Positions 34,261 through 42,818 of a DNA stretch of 64,000 nucleotides are shown here, piece after piece. The notes beneath the pieces are model-generated. The model was not told where the DNA came from, made no database searches, and saw only the letters and a list, made by a program, of their open reading frames with translations. This stretch comes from Halomonas halocynthiae DSM 14573 (GTDB lineage: Bacteria > Pseudomonadota > Gammaproteobacteria > Pseudomonadales > Halomonadaceae). The stretch covers positions 405,309 through 469,308 of the forward strand of contig NZ_KE384439.1 of assembly GCF_000425725.1 (NCBI RefSeq), in the 5' to 3' direction. Each line of letters opens with the position of its first letter. Position 1 is the stretch's first letter. Made by a program: the position numbers and the translations under genes.

Positions 34261-34289
34261 AGAAGCGCTGGCTATGGCCAAGCGCTTCT
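34261..34289. terminator. Hairpin between pat and pdxH
   Basis: AGAAGCGCTGGC pairs with GGCCAAGCGCTTCT around TAT with one mismatch, between convergent genes. No T-tract is present. Confidence 0.55.
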
Positions 34290-34321
34290 CAGTACTGCAT
34301 AACGTTGCTGTTACCAGAGGC

Positions 34322-34963
34322 TTAGGGCGCCAAGCGAAAGTGGTGCCATTCATCGTCGCGCTTCTCGTAGCGAATACGGTCATGCAAACGACTCGGCTGG
34401 CCTTGCCAGAACTCGATCATACTCGGTTCAACCCGATAACCTCCCCAGTGAATAGGGCGATGTATTTCCTGTTCGGAGTAGACTTGGCGGTAACGTTGCT
34501 CGCGCTCTTCCAGCCACTCGCGGTCAGGAATGACCACGCTTTGTGTTGCGACCCAGGCGCCTAGTTTGCTATCCCAAGGGCGGCTTTCAAAATAGGCGTC
34601 AGATTCTTTTTTGCTGATTTTACTAACGTGACCTTCAATACGTACTTGCCGGTCGAGTGATGGCCACCAAAATGTCAACGCCGCTTGAGGAACATTTGCC
34701 AGCTCGCTACCTTTGTGACTGTGGTAGTTGCTGTAAAAATACAACCCTTGCTCATCATTGCCTTTGAGCAACACTACACGTGCATGGGGGAGGCCTTGCC
34801 TGTCGACTGTTGAAAGCGTCATGGCATTGCCATCTAACCCCTCGCTCTCAAGCGCTAGTGTCAGCCACTCATCGAATAGCGGCATCGGTTCACTAGGCAT
34901 ATTGGACTCGTCGAGCTTTCCACCTTCGTAGTCGCGACGGATGTCAGCGATATTGCGTGTCAT
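34322..34963 (-). CDS. pdxH: Pyridoxamine 5'-phosphate oxidase
   Basis: FMN enzyme that makes pyridoxal 5'-phosphate from the pyridoxine or pyridoxamine form. Signature segments are 'DIRRDYEGGKLDES' (N-terminal family motif), 'VLLKGNDEQGLYFYSNYHSH', 'QVRIEGHVSKIS' and the C-terminal 'FWQGQPSRLHDR' with 'WHHFRLAP'. 213 residues from ATG 34963, which has a GAGGAGAA ribosome site; the ORF extends upstream without support. Stands alone, convergent with pat. Confidence 0.96.
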   Translation of the reverse strand: MTRNIADIRRDYEGGKLDESNMPSEPMPLFDEWLTLALESEGLDGNAMTLSTVDRQGLPHARVVLLKGNDEQGLYFYSNYHSHKGSELANVPQAALTFWWPSLDRQVRIEGHVSKISKKESDAYFESRPWDSKLGAWVATQSVVIPDREWLEEREQRYRQVYSEQEIHRPIHWGGYRVEPSMIEFWQGQPSRLHDRIRYEKRDDEWHHFRLAP

Positions 34964-35063
34964 GGGATTCTCCTCAGATTCATGCCCCATGGTGGCGATT
35001 CGTAGCGATAAGCTCAACACTTTACGGGCCAAGATCCGACTTTTTGTTGATCTATGTCACCGC

Positions 35064-35402
35064 CTAACCTAGTTGCACCATGGCCATATACATACCCGTG
35101 CCGCCAATGATTGATAGCAACGCATTGCGTCGCCATAAGTGAAGCGTGGCAACAATGATCGATGCAATAATCATCGGCCAGCCAGTACTGCTAACGTTCA
35201 GCTGACTGTCCAGCATTGGGCGGAACTCACGTAACGCGTAAATCACCAAAATCATCATGACCGCAGGGGGTAAATAGCGCCCCAAGTGAAGGATAAGCGG
35301 ATGATCCGCATGCTTCGCCAGTGCCACAAAAGGGATGACCCGAGTCGCGAAAGTTGTCACAGCACACACGGCAATAAAAATGAGTAAGTCAGCAATATTC
35401 AT
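35064..35402 (-). CDS. azlD: AzlD-family branched-chain amino acid exporter subunit
   Basis: Small membrane subunit that works with AzlC in export of branched-chain amino acids (YgaZH-like). 112 residues with four hydrophobic helices; 'TFATRVIPFVAL' and 'YLPPAVMMILVIYALRE' are family features. Its start overlaps the azlC stop as ATGA (35399-35402), so translation is coupled. Confidence 0.9.
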   Translation of the reverse strand: MNIADLLIFIAVCAVTTFATRVIPFVALAKHADHPLILHLGRYLPPAVMMILVIYALREFRPMLDSQLNVSSTGWPMIIASIIVATLHLWRRNALLSIIGGTGMYMAMVQLG

Positions 35403-36088
35403 GCCTGCGCTCCTTGGTTATCACGCATCATGCGGTAGTGTACTAATAGCAACAGGCTGGCTGAGCCAATGGCGCCTAGCAGCATGTGGCGATCAGGTAG
35501 CAATATGAGTGCTGCCATGGCGCACGCAATGGCAAGACCAAACGGCAACCAGCGCCGCAAGCGGCTGGCTTGCTCTAAGGTTAAGACAATAAATAAAGCG
35601 GTCAGGGCGAACTCGATGCCTCGGCTATCAAACTCAATATTGGCGCTGGCAGCAGCGCCGATCAGGCTACCAAGCATCCACCAGAGATGGTTGAGCAGGC
35701 TGATCCGGAACGCCTGATCGTGATTCTGGTTTGCTTGGCTGGTCAGCAGTGAATAGGTTTCATCGGTCAGTGCAAAAATTAGGTATGGCTTACGCCACCC
35801 AGACCCTTTGAAGCGTTTGAGTAGTGAGAGGCCATAAAAAAGGTGGCGCGAATTAAGCATCAACGTAGCCACAGTGACGTCCACCAAGCCAGCGCCTGCG
35901 CCTAACAACGCAACAGCTAGGAACTGGCCGGCACCGGCATAGATTACCAGCGACATAAGTACCGCAGCCCATACCGGCGTGCCAATTTCGACGGCGAGAA
36001 TACCAAAGGCTGCCCCTAGGGGGAGATAGCCAAACATCACTGGCAACGAGGCCTGAAACGGGGCTCGCCAGCGGTGTGTGTCATACAT
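35399..36088 (-). CDS. azlC: AzlC-family branched-chain amino acid exporter
   Basis: Large membrane subunit of the AzlCD exporter (YgaZ family). 229 residues, with about five to six hydrophobic helices; 'MFGYLPLGAAFGILAVEIG' and 'NSRHLFYGLSLLKRFK' match the family, as does 'FALTDETYSLL'. AGGAG ribosome site before ATG 36088. The pair is probably a two-gene operon. Confidence 0.92.
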   Translation of the reverse strand: MYDTHRWRAPFQASLPVMFGYLPLGAAFGILAVEIGTPVWAAVLMSLVIYAGAGQFLAVALLGAGAGLVDVTVATLMLNSRHLFYGLSLLKRFKGSGWRKPYLIFALTDETYSLLTSQANQNHDQAFRISLLNHLWWMLGSLIGAAASANIEFDSRGIEFALTALFIVLTLEQASRLRRWLPFGLAIACAMAALILLPDRHMLLGAIGSASLLLLVHYRMMRDNQGAQA

Positions 36089-36204
36089 GTGAAGTCTCCT
36101 TATTAGCGTCTTTCATAATGCGCTATTATAAGCAGAAGGCGCGGAATATTGTTGCCTTGCTAAGTGTTTTCTTTCATCGTGAAACCTATTCATAGGGGGT
36201 ATGT

Positions 36205-36885
36205 ATGCAAAAAATCAAGGTGTGGGACCTGCCTGTTAGGTTTTTTCATTGGCTGCTTGTTGCCGTCGTTGTTGTGGCTTTTTATACGATGAAGACAGAA
36301 GGCGCGCCATTTGACTTCCCTATTGAAATACACGCGAAGGCGGGTTACATCGCACTGGGTTTGTTAGTGTTTCGTTGGATTTGGGGAGTGACGGGGACGC
36401 ATCACGCACGGTTCAGTAATTTTATTTACTCACCCGCCAATACGTTTCGCTATTTGCGCAGTATGCTGAGTGGTCAGGGGGCGTCCTATGCGGGACACAA
36501 TCCGCTGGGCGGACTCGCCGTTCTGGCGTTGTTAGTGTCGCTGAGCATACAGGTTCTTAGTGGGTTATTTCTCAGCGATGATATCTTTTTCAATGCGCCA
36601 CTGTACTCTTATGTCTCAAGCGATATCAGTAGCCTGATGAGAAAAGTTCATACTTGGAACAGTAATGCGCTGTTGGTACTGATTGGCTTACACTTATTGG
36701 CCCTGCTGGTGCACAGCCTGAAAGGTGAAAAGCTCATTGGAGCGATGCTTACGGGTTACAAGAATCTGCCCGACGCTGCTGACGAGCAGCCTGGCCGTGA
36801 AATAAAGCGCCACCTGAACCTTTGGGCAGCCTTACCGCTGATTGTTTTTGCTATCGGCCTTGTTGCATGGCTGTGGCGAATATAG
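36205..36885 (+). CDS. Cytochrome b561-type membrane protein
   Basis: Di-heme cytochrome b of the Ni/Fe-hydrogenase b-subunit/cytochrome b561 family. Four transmembrane helices carry the candidate heme histidines: 'VRFFHWLLV', 'IEIHAKAGYI', 'MRKVHTWNSN' and 'LIGLHLLALLVH'. 226 residues. Likely accepts or donates electrons at the inner membrane; it may reduce the periplasmic cytochrome c' encoded just downstream in convergent orientation, a pairing seen often elsewhere. It has a GGGGG-type ribosome site. Confidence 0.87.
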   Translation: MQKIKVWDLPVRFFHWLLVAVVVVAFYTMKTEGAPFDFPIEIHAKAGYIALGLLVFRWIWGVTGTHHARFSNFIYSPANTFRYLRSMLSGQGASYAGHNPLGGLAVLALLVSLSIQVLSGLFLSDDIFFNAPLYSYVSSDISSLMRKVHTWNSNALLVLIGLHLLALLVHSLKGEKLIGAMLTGYKNLPDAADEQPGREIKRHLNLWAALPLIVFAIGLVAWLWRI

Positions 36886-36922
36886 GCCTCTGAGTGCGAA
36901 TACTGGAAGTATAGTTTCACAC

Positions 36923-36953
36923 AAAACAAGGCGGCTGATAGCCACCTTGTTTT
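36923..36953. terminator. Bidirectional terminator between the two cytochrome genes
   Basis: AAAACAAGG-GGCT and AGCC-CCTTGTTTT pair around GAT, with A- and T-tracts on both sides. Serves both convergent genes. Confidence 0.85.
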
Positions 36954-36992
36954 GTTGCCGGCCTATGTTAAAAGACCATGCTGAGAGCGGTA

Positions 36993-37460
36993 TCAGTCGC
37001 CACGATATGCGTCGTGACAGCTTTTGCAGCTCTGACCTACTTTGCCAACTTGCTTGCGCATGGCGCTGAAGTCATCACCGTTAGATAATTCAGCCAGGGT
37101 AGTGGTTTGCACGACTAAGTCGTCGGCCATGCCCATGAAATCGTCCATGTTAGTGGCAATTTTAGCTAGAGCACCAGTACTGACGCTGTGCTCACCGCCG
37201 CGGAACGATCCTTCAACGAAACCTTCCCAAGGCATGCCAGCAAGTGCTGCGAGGTTGTTGGCGCGCAACTGAAACTCTTCCGCGTTATAGTCCATATCGC
37301 CTTTGGCCATAGCGCCCAGCGGCCCCATTTGCCAGGCCATCACGCTGAGGGCGTTTTGGCGATAGTCGATAGCATTGTCATTTTCTTCTGTGGCTTGCAC
37401 ATTGGCGGAAAGCAGCAGGGCTACGGTGCCCAGAGTACACATCTTAAATATTGACTTCAT
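36993..37460 (-). CDS. cycP: Cytochrome c'
   Basis: Periplasmic four-helix-bundle c-type cytochrome that binds NO and CO. Signal peptide (residues 1-22, ending VQA-TE). The heme-binding site 'SCKSCHDAYRGD' stands at the very C-terminus, as in all cytochromes c'. 155 residues from ATG 37460, which is preferred to GTG 37463. It probably gives protection from nitric oxide; it converges with the cytochrome b561 gene. Confidence 0.93.
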   Translation of the reverse strand: MKSIFKMCTLGTVALLLSANVQATEENDNAIDYRQNALSVMAWQMGPLGAMAKGDMDYNAEEFQLRANNLAALAGMPWEGFVEGSFRGGEHSVSTGALAKIATNMDDFMGMADDLVVQTTTLAELSNGDDFSAMRKQVGKVGQSCKSCHDAYRGD

Positions 37461-37584
37461 CACGGTCTCCTGATTTTAGTCTTGCTTTTTTCTTCGCGTC
37501 ACTGGTAGCAACTCAACAAGATAGCGCCTGCTTATCCTAGCAGCAGCCAGTGTAATGAACACCCTGAATTTAATTAATCATTTC

Positions 37585-37979
37585 TCATGTGTTTCGCCTG
37601 AGTTGGCGGCTGCGAAAGCGCGCGTAACCCATGCAGCCAGTAAACAAGGCAAGTGAAACGACCATTTCCAGTACACCATGAAGCGCCTGGTCTGGGAGGG
37701 TTGTCACCATGACGCCCATTGTAAAATATAGCAGGCTAACGAAAGCCAGCCACGCATGCCCACGGGGGCGCTTCGCGATGATGGCAGGCGAAAAGAGTAG
37801 CAGAGGCAGTATAAAGACCAGCAGTGGTGTCAGGGGGCCTTCTGTACTACCGACCATCAGTCCACGGTAGGCCGATAGCAATAACAGTAAAATAAAGCTG
37901 ACAATAACCAGTACTCGAGACTGATGGGTTAATCTATCCAGCCCTTTGCGGTTCTCAAAATCTTCCAGCCAAGCGCGCA

Positions 37980-37980
<1 letters not shown>
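37585..37980 (-). CDS. DUF2069 membrane protein
   Basis: Small inner-membrane protein of family DUF2069, function unknown. 131 residues with four hydrophobic helices ('VLVIVSFILLLLLSAYRGLM', 'PLLVFILPLLLFSPAII', then two more). The start overlaps the wrbA stop (TAATG at 37978-37982). Genes of this family sit next to wrbA in many gammaproteobacteria. Confidence 0.85.
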
Positions 37981-38621
<641 letters not shown>

Positions 38622-38963
38622 TTAATTGACGAGCTCAAGCACTCGCTCGGGCGGGCGACCGATGACAGCCTGCTTGCCAGAGTCAGCGATGGGGCGTTCG
38701 AGAATACGTGGGTGGGCGACAATAGCGGCGACAACTGCCTCTGAATTATCCGCTGACACGCCAAGCGCTTTCCATTCGTCCTCGCCTGTGCGCACTAGGC
38801 CACTGATCCCATTGGGTAGTCTGGCGATTAATTCGCGCAGTTCATCTTCATCGAGCGGATTTTCCAAGTAGCGGCGTACCTGCACGTCAGCCCCAGCCTC
38901 TTCCAGTAATGCTAGCGCCTGGCGAGACTTAGAGCAGCGAGGGTTGTGAAGCAGTGTCAGCAT
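38622..38963 (-). CDS. arsC: ArsC-family reductase (glutaredoxin-linked)
   Basis: Arsenate reductase (glutaredoxin) family protein. The redox cysteine is in 'LLHNPRCSKSRQALALLEE', and the family motif 'RYLENPLDEDELRELIARL' and 'RPIADSGKQAVIGRPPE' follow. 113 residues, the usual length. There are no other ars genes, so real arsenate reduction is unproven; other small-molecule or Spx-like roles are possible. Confidence 0.88.
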   Translation of the reverse strand: MLTLLHNPRCSKSRQALALLEEAGADVQVRRYLENPLDEDELRELIARLPNGISGLVRTGEDEWKALGVSADNSEAVVAAIVAHPRILERPIADSGKQAVIGRPPERVLELVN

Positions 38964-39117
38964 AGCGGAACTCCTTAGATTGGCTTATCGCAGACCAGAA
39001 CAGGCGGCAAATATTGTAGGCCGCAGCGCAGTTGGTCACAACTGAAGCCAACACACGGCGGTTACGCTTTTTTGACCACTAGGCCTTCCACGCTAACAGG
39101 AAGCAGCGGCCCAGCTA

Positions 39118-39552
39118 TCAATCAACCGGTGCGGGCGATGCATTTAAGCGCTGGTACACCCAAGCTTGCTGGCCCTCAGATAAGCGAACGCGAACACGTT
39201 CGTAGCGAACTCCCAGTCGTTCGTAACGATCCAGTCGTCTTAGCTCATTAACGTTGACATTAAGCAATAAGCCATTGACCTGGGCGTGAGCATTAGGTGC
39301 CAGGTCTAATCCCTGGCGTTCAAAACCGGCTAATTGTGCGGCGACGGGGTTGCCTGTACGACCATAAACTAGCCAACGCACCGGAGCATGGGTAAGGGTG
39401 CCATACACAAACACTTGCTGTTGGCTCTCGGGCATGGCGGGCAAGCCCTCAGGTTGCTGATACGTCCAAGGGCTGAGCAGAGTCAGCCATAGCCACAGCA
39501 GTGGCAAGGACACGACAAATAAGCCCGTTAGCACAAGATATCGCAGAGACAT
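39118..39552 (-). CDS. Membrane-anchored gamma-glutamylcyclotransferase-like protein
   Basis: GGCT/AIG2-like fold. One N-terminal membrane helix (residues 6-28) precedes the domain that begins 'QVFVYGTLTHAPVR'. The presumed catalytic Glu is in 'LDRYERLGVRYERV'. 144 residues. Such enzymes cleave gamma-glutamyl compounds; the membrane anchor is a less common addition. Substrate is not known. Confidence 0.82.
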   Translation of the reverse strand: MSLRYLVLTGLFVVSLPLLWLWLTLLSPWTYQQPEGLPAMPESQQQVFVYGTLTHAPVRWLVYGRTGNPVAAQLAGFERQGLDLAPNAHAQVNGLLLNVNVNELRRLDRYERLGVRYERVRVRLSEGQQAWVYQRLNASPAPVD

Positions 39553-39635
39553 TGAACTCCAGACGCAGGGGGATTAATCATTGGCAATCGTGATGCTAGG
39601 ATACGTTAACCTATGACTCAACCCGAGGTGCCATC

Positions 39636-40229
39636 ATGACTCTGACAACGCGTGATGAGGTGGACTTCCAGACGTTGATGGGCGATGTTCGCCCGCTGTC
39701 ACGAGGTCACAACCGTGCGAAAACATCGCCGGTACGCCGTGCCCCTAGTGAGGCACAGCTGGCCCGCCGCGAAAGCGCCATTCAAAGGGTGGGTGAAAGT
39801 GATTTTCTGTCGGATGATTTTGTTGAGCTGGTTCCCCCTTTCGACCCGTTGGCGTTCTGTCGTGCGGGTGTTCAGCAGGGTGTTATGGACCGTCTGCGGC
39901 ACGGAGGTTACCCAGTACAGGCCAGCCTGCACTTGTTACGTCGACCACTAGAGGCATGTCGTCGGGAGTTGCCACGGTTTATCCGCGATGCGTATGCGCA
40001 TGACTTGCGTTCAGTGTTAATCGTACATGGACGAGGGCGAGAGGTAGACAGCCCTGCAAATATACTGCGTTCGTATCTGGCCAAATGGTTGATGTCATTT
40101 GATACGGTTCAGGCATTTGCATCGGCAGACAGCGCTGACGGCGGTTTGGGGGCAACATGGGTCATGCTGAGAAAATCAGAGCGGGCCAAATCAGCCAACC
40201 GTGAACGCCAACAGAAGCGCAGAGGCTAA
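39636..40229 (+). CDS. smrA: Smr-domain endonuclease SmrA
   Basis: Putative DNA nicking enzyme of the small MutS-related family. The Smr domain occupies about residues 85-185: 'LHLLRRPLEACRRELPRFI', 'SVLIVHGRGREVDSPANILR' (HGRG motif) and the final strand 'GATWVMLRK'. The N-terminal half is a charged, poorly conserved extension typical of the YdaL/SmrA group. 197 residues. Its C-terminal codons form part of the following hairpin. Confidence 0.85.
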   Translation: MTLTTRDEVDFQTLMGDVRPLSRGHNRAKTSPVRRAPSEAQLARRESAIQRVGESDFLSDDFVELVPPFDPLAFCRAGVQQGVMDRLRHGGYPVQASLHLLRRPLEACRRELPRFIRDAYAHDLRSVLIVHGRGREVDSPANILRSYLAKWLMSFDTVQAFASADSADGGLGATWVMLRKSERAKSANRERQQKRRG

Positions 40230-40260
40230 CTCTGTCTCTGCGCTTTGTCTCTGCGCTTCT
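40213..40260 (+). terminator. Terminator-like hairpin with duplicated 3' arm after smrA
   Basis: AGAAGCGCAGAG (40213-40224) can pair with either of two copies of CTCTGCGCTT (40236-40245, 40249-40258). The 3' arm arose by an exact 13-bp tandem duplication, TGTCTCTGCGCTT (40233-40245 and 40246-40258). Confidence 0.6.
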
Positions 40261-40296
40261 TGTCGGTGCAGTGGCAGTGATTGAGGTAGTGATCGC

Positions 40297-40938
40297 TTAA
40301 ACTGCCGCGCCCTCTAGTGAGGTGGGTTCTTGGTGGGCACGGCAGTTATTACGTTCGTGCATCTCGCGTAAGCGGCGACGAAATAAGGGTTCGGTGCTGT
40401 CCACGCCGGGCTGGTAGCTACGACTGAACGTTTTCAGCGCCCGCAAAGCGTCTTCAATAATTTGATCCTCACGCAGCGAAAAAGCATCAAAGCCACAGCG
40501 TGACAGGTAAAATAACTGATCGATCAGCACATCACCGACTGCGCGAATTTCTCCTTGATAGCCATAGCGCTCTCGCAGCAATCGAGCCGTGCTATAACCA
40601 CGACCATCGGTAAAGACAGGAAAGTCGATGGCAATCAGTGGTGCGCTGGCAAGCTCTGCAGCAAGTTCTGCGCTCAGCTCAACATCGCTGGCAAGCCACG
40701 GCGCGATATCAGCACCTTTGGCCGAGGCCTGCCACTGTTCCAGAGGAGCGATTAAGCGGCCGCCTGGCGTGGTGGCCTTATGCGCGTCAAGGCGTATCTT
40801 GGACTCTTGGTGCGGCTCACTCTGTGTGTTATCACTTTCTGAGCTATCACCTCGCCATAGACCCCAGCGGTCATCAACGTGACGGCCACGCAGAATCAAC
40901 GGGCGTTCGCTGTAAGCCCCTGTAATCTGTTCAGGCAT
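40297..40938 (-). CDS. DUF934 protein, sulfite reductase partner
   Basis: Soluble protein of family DUF934, found next to siroheme sulfite/nitrite reductases of pseudomonads and relatives. Key segments are 'IDFPVFTDGRGYSTARLLRE', 'RYGYQGEIRAVGDVLIDQLF' and 'RCGFDAFSL'. 213 residues from ATG 40938, which overlaps the reductase's 3' end by 8 bp; ATG 40944 is two codons upstream. Function is inferred as an accessory for assimilatory sulfite reduction. Confidence 0.85.
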   Translation of the reverse strand: MPEQITGAYSERPLILRGRHVDDRWGLWRGDSSESDNTQSEPHQESKIRLDAHKATTPGGRLIAPLEQWQASAKGADIAPWLASDVELSAELAAELASAPLIAIDFPVFTDGRGYSTARLLRERYGYQGEIRAVGDVLIDQLFYLSRCGFDAFSLREDQIIEDALRALKTFSRSYQPGVDSTEPLFRRRLREMHERNNCRAHQEPTSLEGAAV

Positions 40939-42583
40939 ATACATGCTCCTTGAAAGGCTTGATGCCCAAGCGCCGATAGGTATCGAGAAAGGTTTCATCC
41001 GGCTGGCGGTTACCAACATACACTTGCAACACTTTATCGATGACTTCAGGCACATCGGCGCGGTAAAAAGAAGGGCCGAGAATTTTGCCCAGTGACGCGC
41101 CATTGCCTTGACTGCCACCGAGTGAAATCTGGTAGTACTCTTCGCCTTTTTTGTCGACACCAAGAATGCCGATGGTACCGACATGGTGGTGTCCGCAGGC
41201 ATTCATGCAGCCGGAAATGTTGAGCTCTAGCGGTCCCAAGTCATAGAGAAAATCAAGATCCTCGAAACGCTCTTGAATGGCTTGAGCAACGGGAATCGAC
41301 TTGGCATTAGCCAGCGCGCAGTAGTCGCCGCCGGGGCAGCAAATCAGGTCTGACAAGGTGCCAACAGTGGGGTTGGCCAGGCCGAGTGCATCCAGTTTGT
41401 GCCACAGCTCTTCAATGCGATCAACGGCAACATCGGTAAGCACTAGGTTTTGCTCATGAGTGACGCGAATCTCGCCATAGCTGTATTCATCGGCTAGGTC
41501 GGCGATGGCTATCATGTGCTCTGACGTGACATCGCCTGGCGCATGCTCACGGCGCTTCAGTGACAATGTGATGGCTTTGTAGCCCGGTGTTTTATGGTTG
41601 GTCACGTTATTGGTGACAAAGCGTGCGAAGGCGCGGTTTTCATTGCGCAGTTGTTCGTATGCCTCAATCGCTTCTGCAGGAATATCGCGCCACTCGGGAT
41701 CAATAAAGTGCTGAGTAACTGCCGCGACGGCTTCTGACGTCAGTGTTTGCGGGCCATCTTTCAGGGATGCCCATTCCAGCTCAACCCGACGGCGAAACTC
41801 ATCAATTCCTAGTGCTTTAACCAGTATCTTGATGCGCGCTTTAAACTTATTGTCGCGGCGCCCGAACTGGTTATAGACCCGAACTAACGCCTCTAGATAG
41901 GTCAGTAGATGCTGCCAGGGAAGGTCGTCACAAACCACGTCGGCGATCATTGGGGTTCTGCCTAGGCCACCACCTGCTAGTACGTTGATGCGCACTTCAC
42001 CAGACGCATTACGCCATAGTCGAAGGCCTACATCATGAACCTGAATGGCGGCTCGATCCTCTTCGGCGCCGGTTACCGCAATCTTGAACTTACGTGGCAG
42101 GTAAGCAAACTCAGGGTGAAAGGTAGACCATTGACGAATCAGCTCGCACCATGGGCGCGGGTCAACGCTTTCATCGTCGGCAATGCCAGAGAACTGATCC
42201 GTGGTGGTGTTACGGATATCGTTACCGCTGGTTTGAATCGCATGCATTTGTACACTGGCCAGTTCTGCCAGGATATCTGGCACGTCTTCTAGCTTCGGCC
42301 AGTTAAGCTGCAGGTTCGTACGAGTGGTGAAATGGCCATAGCCGCGATCATAGCGTGCCGCTATTTCACCCAGTTTGCGCAACTGATAAGACGCCAGCAT
42401 GCCGTAAGGGATAGCGATGCGCAGCATGGGCGCATGACGCTGGACATAAAGCCCATTCTGCACGCGTAATGGAAGAAACTCAGCCTCGCTAATCTTACCT
42501 TCAAGATAGCGGCGCATCTGGTCACGGAATTGGGCGACACGTTCATCGACCAGAATTTGGTCGTGGTTATCGTAGCGATACAT
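40931..42583 (-). CDS. cysI: Siroheme nitrite/sulfite reductase
   Basis: Assimilatory hemoprotein that reduces sulfite to sulfide (or nitrite to ammonia). The Fe4S4-siroheme cysteines are in 'LICCPGGDYCALANAKS' and 'NISGCMNACGHHHVG'. Two ferrodoxin-like and catalytic repeats are present, with 'RTNLQLNWPKLEDVPDILAE' near residue 90. 550 residues from ATG 42583. It is the one-subunit type, without a CysJ flavoprotein gene nearby; its electron donor is probably ferredoxin or a distant reductase. Confidence 0.92.
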   Translation of the reverse strand: MYRYDNHDQILVDERVAQFRDQMRRYLEGKISEAEFLPLRVQNGLYVQRHAPMLRIAIPYGMLASYQLRKLGEIAARYDRGYGHFTTRTNLQLNWPKLEDVPDILAELASVQMHAIQTSGNDIRNTTTDQFSGIADDESVDPRPWCELIRQWSTFHPEFAYLPRKFKIAVTGAEEDRAAIQVHDVGLRLWRNASGEVRINVLAGGGLGRTPMIADVVCDDLPWQHLLTYLEALVRVYNQFGRRDNKFKARIKILVKALGIDEFRRRVELEWASLKDGPQTLTSEAVAAVTQHFIDPEWRDIPAEAIEAYEQLRNENRAFARFVTNNVTNHKTPGYKAITLSLKRREHAPGDVTSEHMIAIADLADEYSYGEIRVTHEQNLVLTDVAVDRIEELWHKLDALGLANPTVGTLSDLICCPGGDYCALANAKSIPVAQAIQERFEDLDFLYDLGPLELNISGCMNACGHHHVGTIGILGVDKKGEEYYQISLGGSQGNGASLGKILGPSFYRADVPEVIDKVLQVYVGNRQPDETFLDTYRRLGIKPFKEHVYA

Positions 42584-42714
42584 TCGGCGCGTTCCTGAAA
42601 AAGGGAAGTGGCTCATTTAGCTCCACCATAGCGCCTGTCTTTTATTCAATAAAAGAATAAATGGCTATCAATCATAATTTTTTGGTAATAAAAGGTGGGT
42701 TGCTGGGGCAGCTG

Positions 42715-42764
42715 AATGCATCTCAGGAGGCAGCAAAAAGGGTTGCTGCCCACTGGGATGCATT
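42715..42764. terminator. Long two-tier hairpin between metH and cysI
   Basis: Outer arms AATGCATC (42715-42722) and GATGCATT (42757-42764), and inner arms GGCAGCAA (42729-42736) and TTGCTGCC (42743-42750), are perfect; between them there is partial pairing. It follows metH by about 55 bp and precedes cysI by about 130 bp, so it can be the metH terminator or a leader structure for cysI. Confidence 0.65.
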
Positions 42765-42818
42765 TAACACCGCGATGATACCCGAGCCTGGCCCGCGACA
42801 CGGTGGTTTCATTCATTA

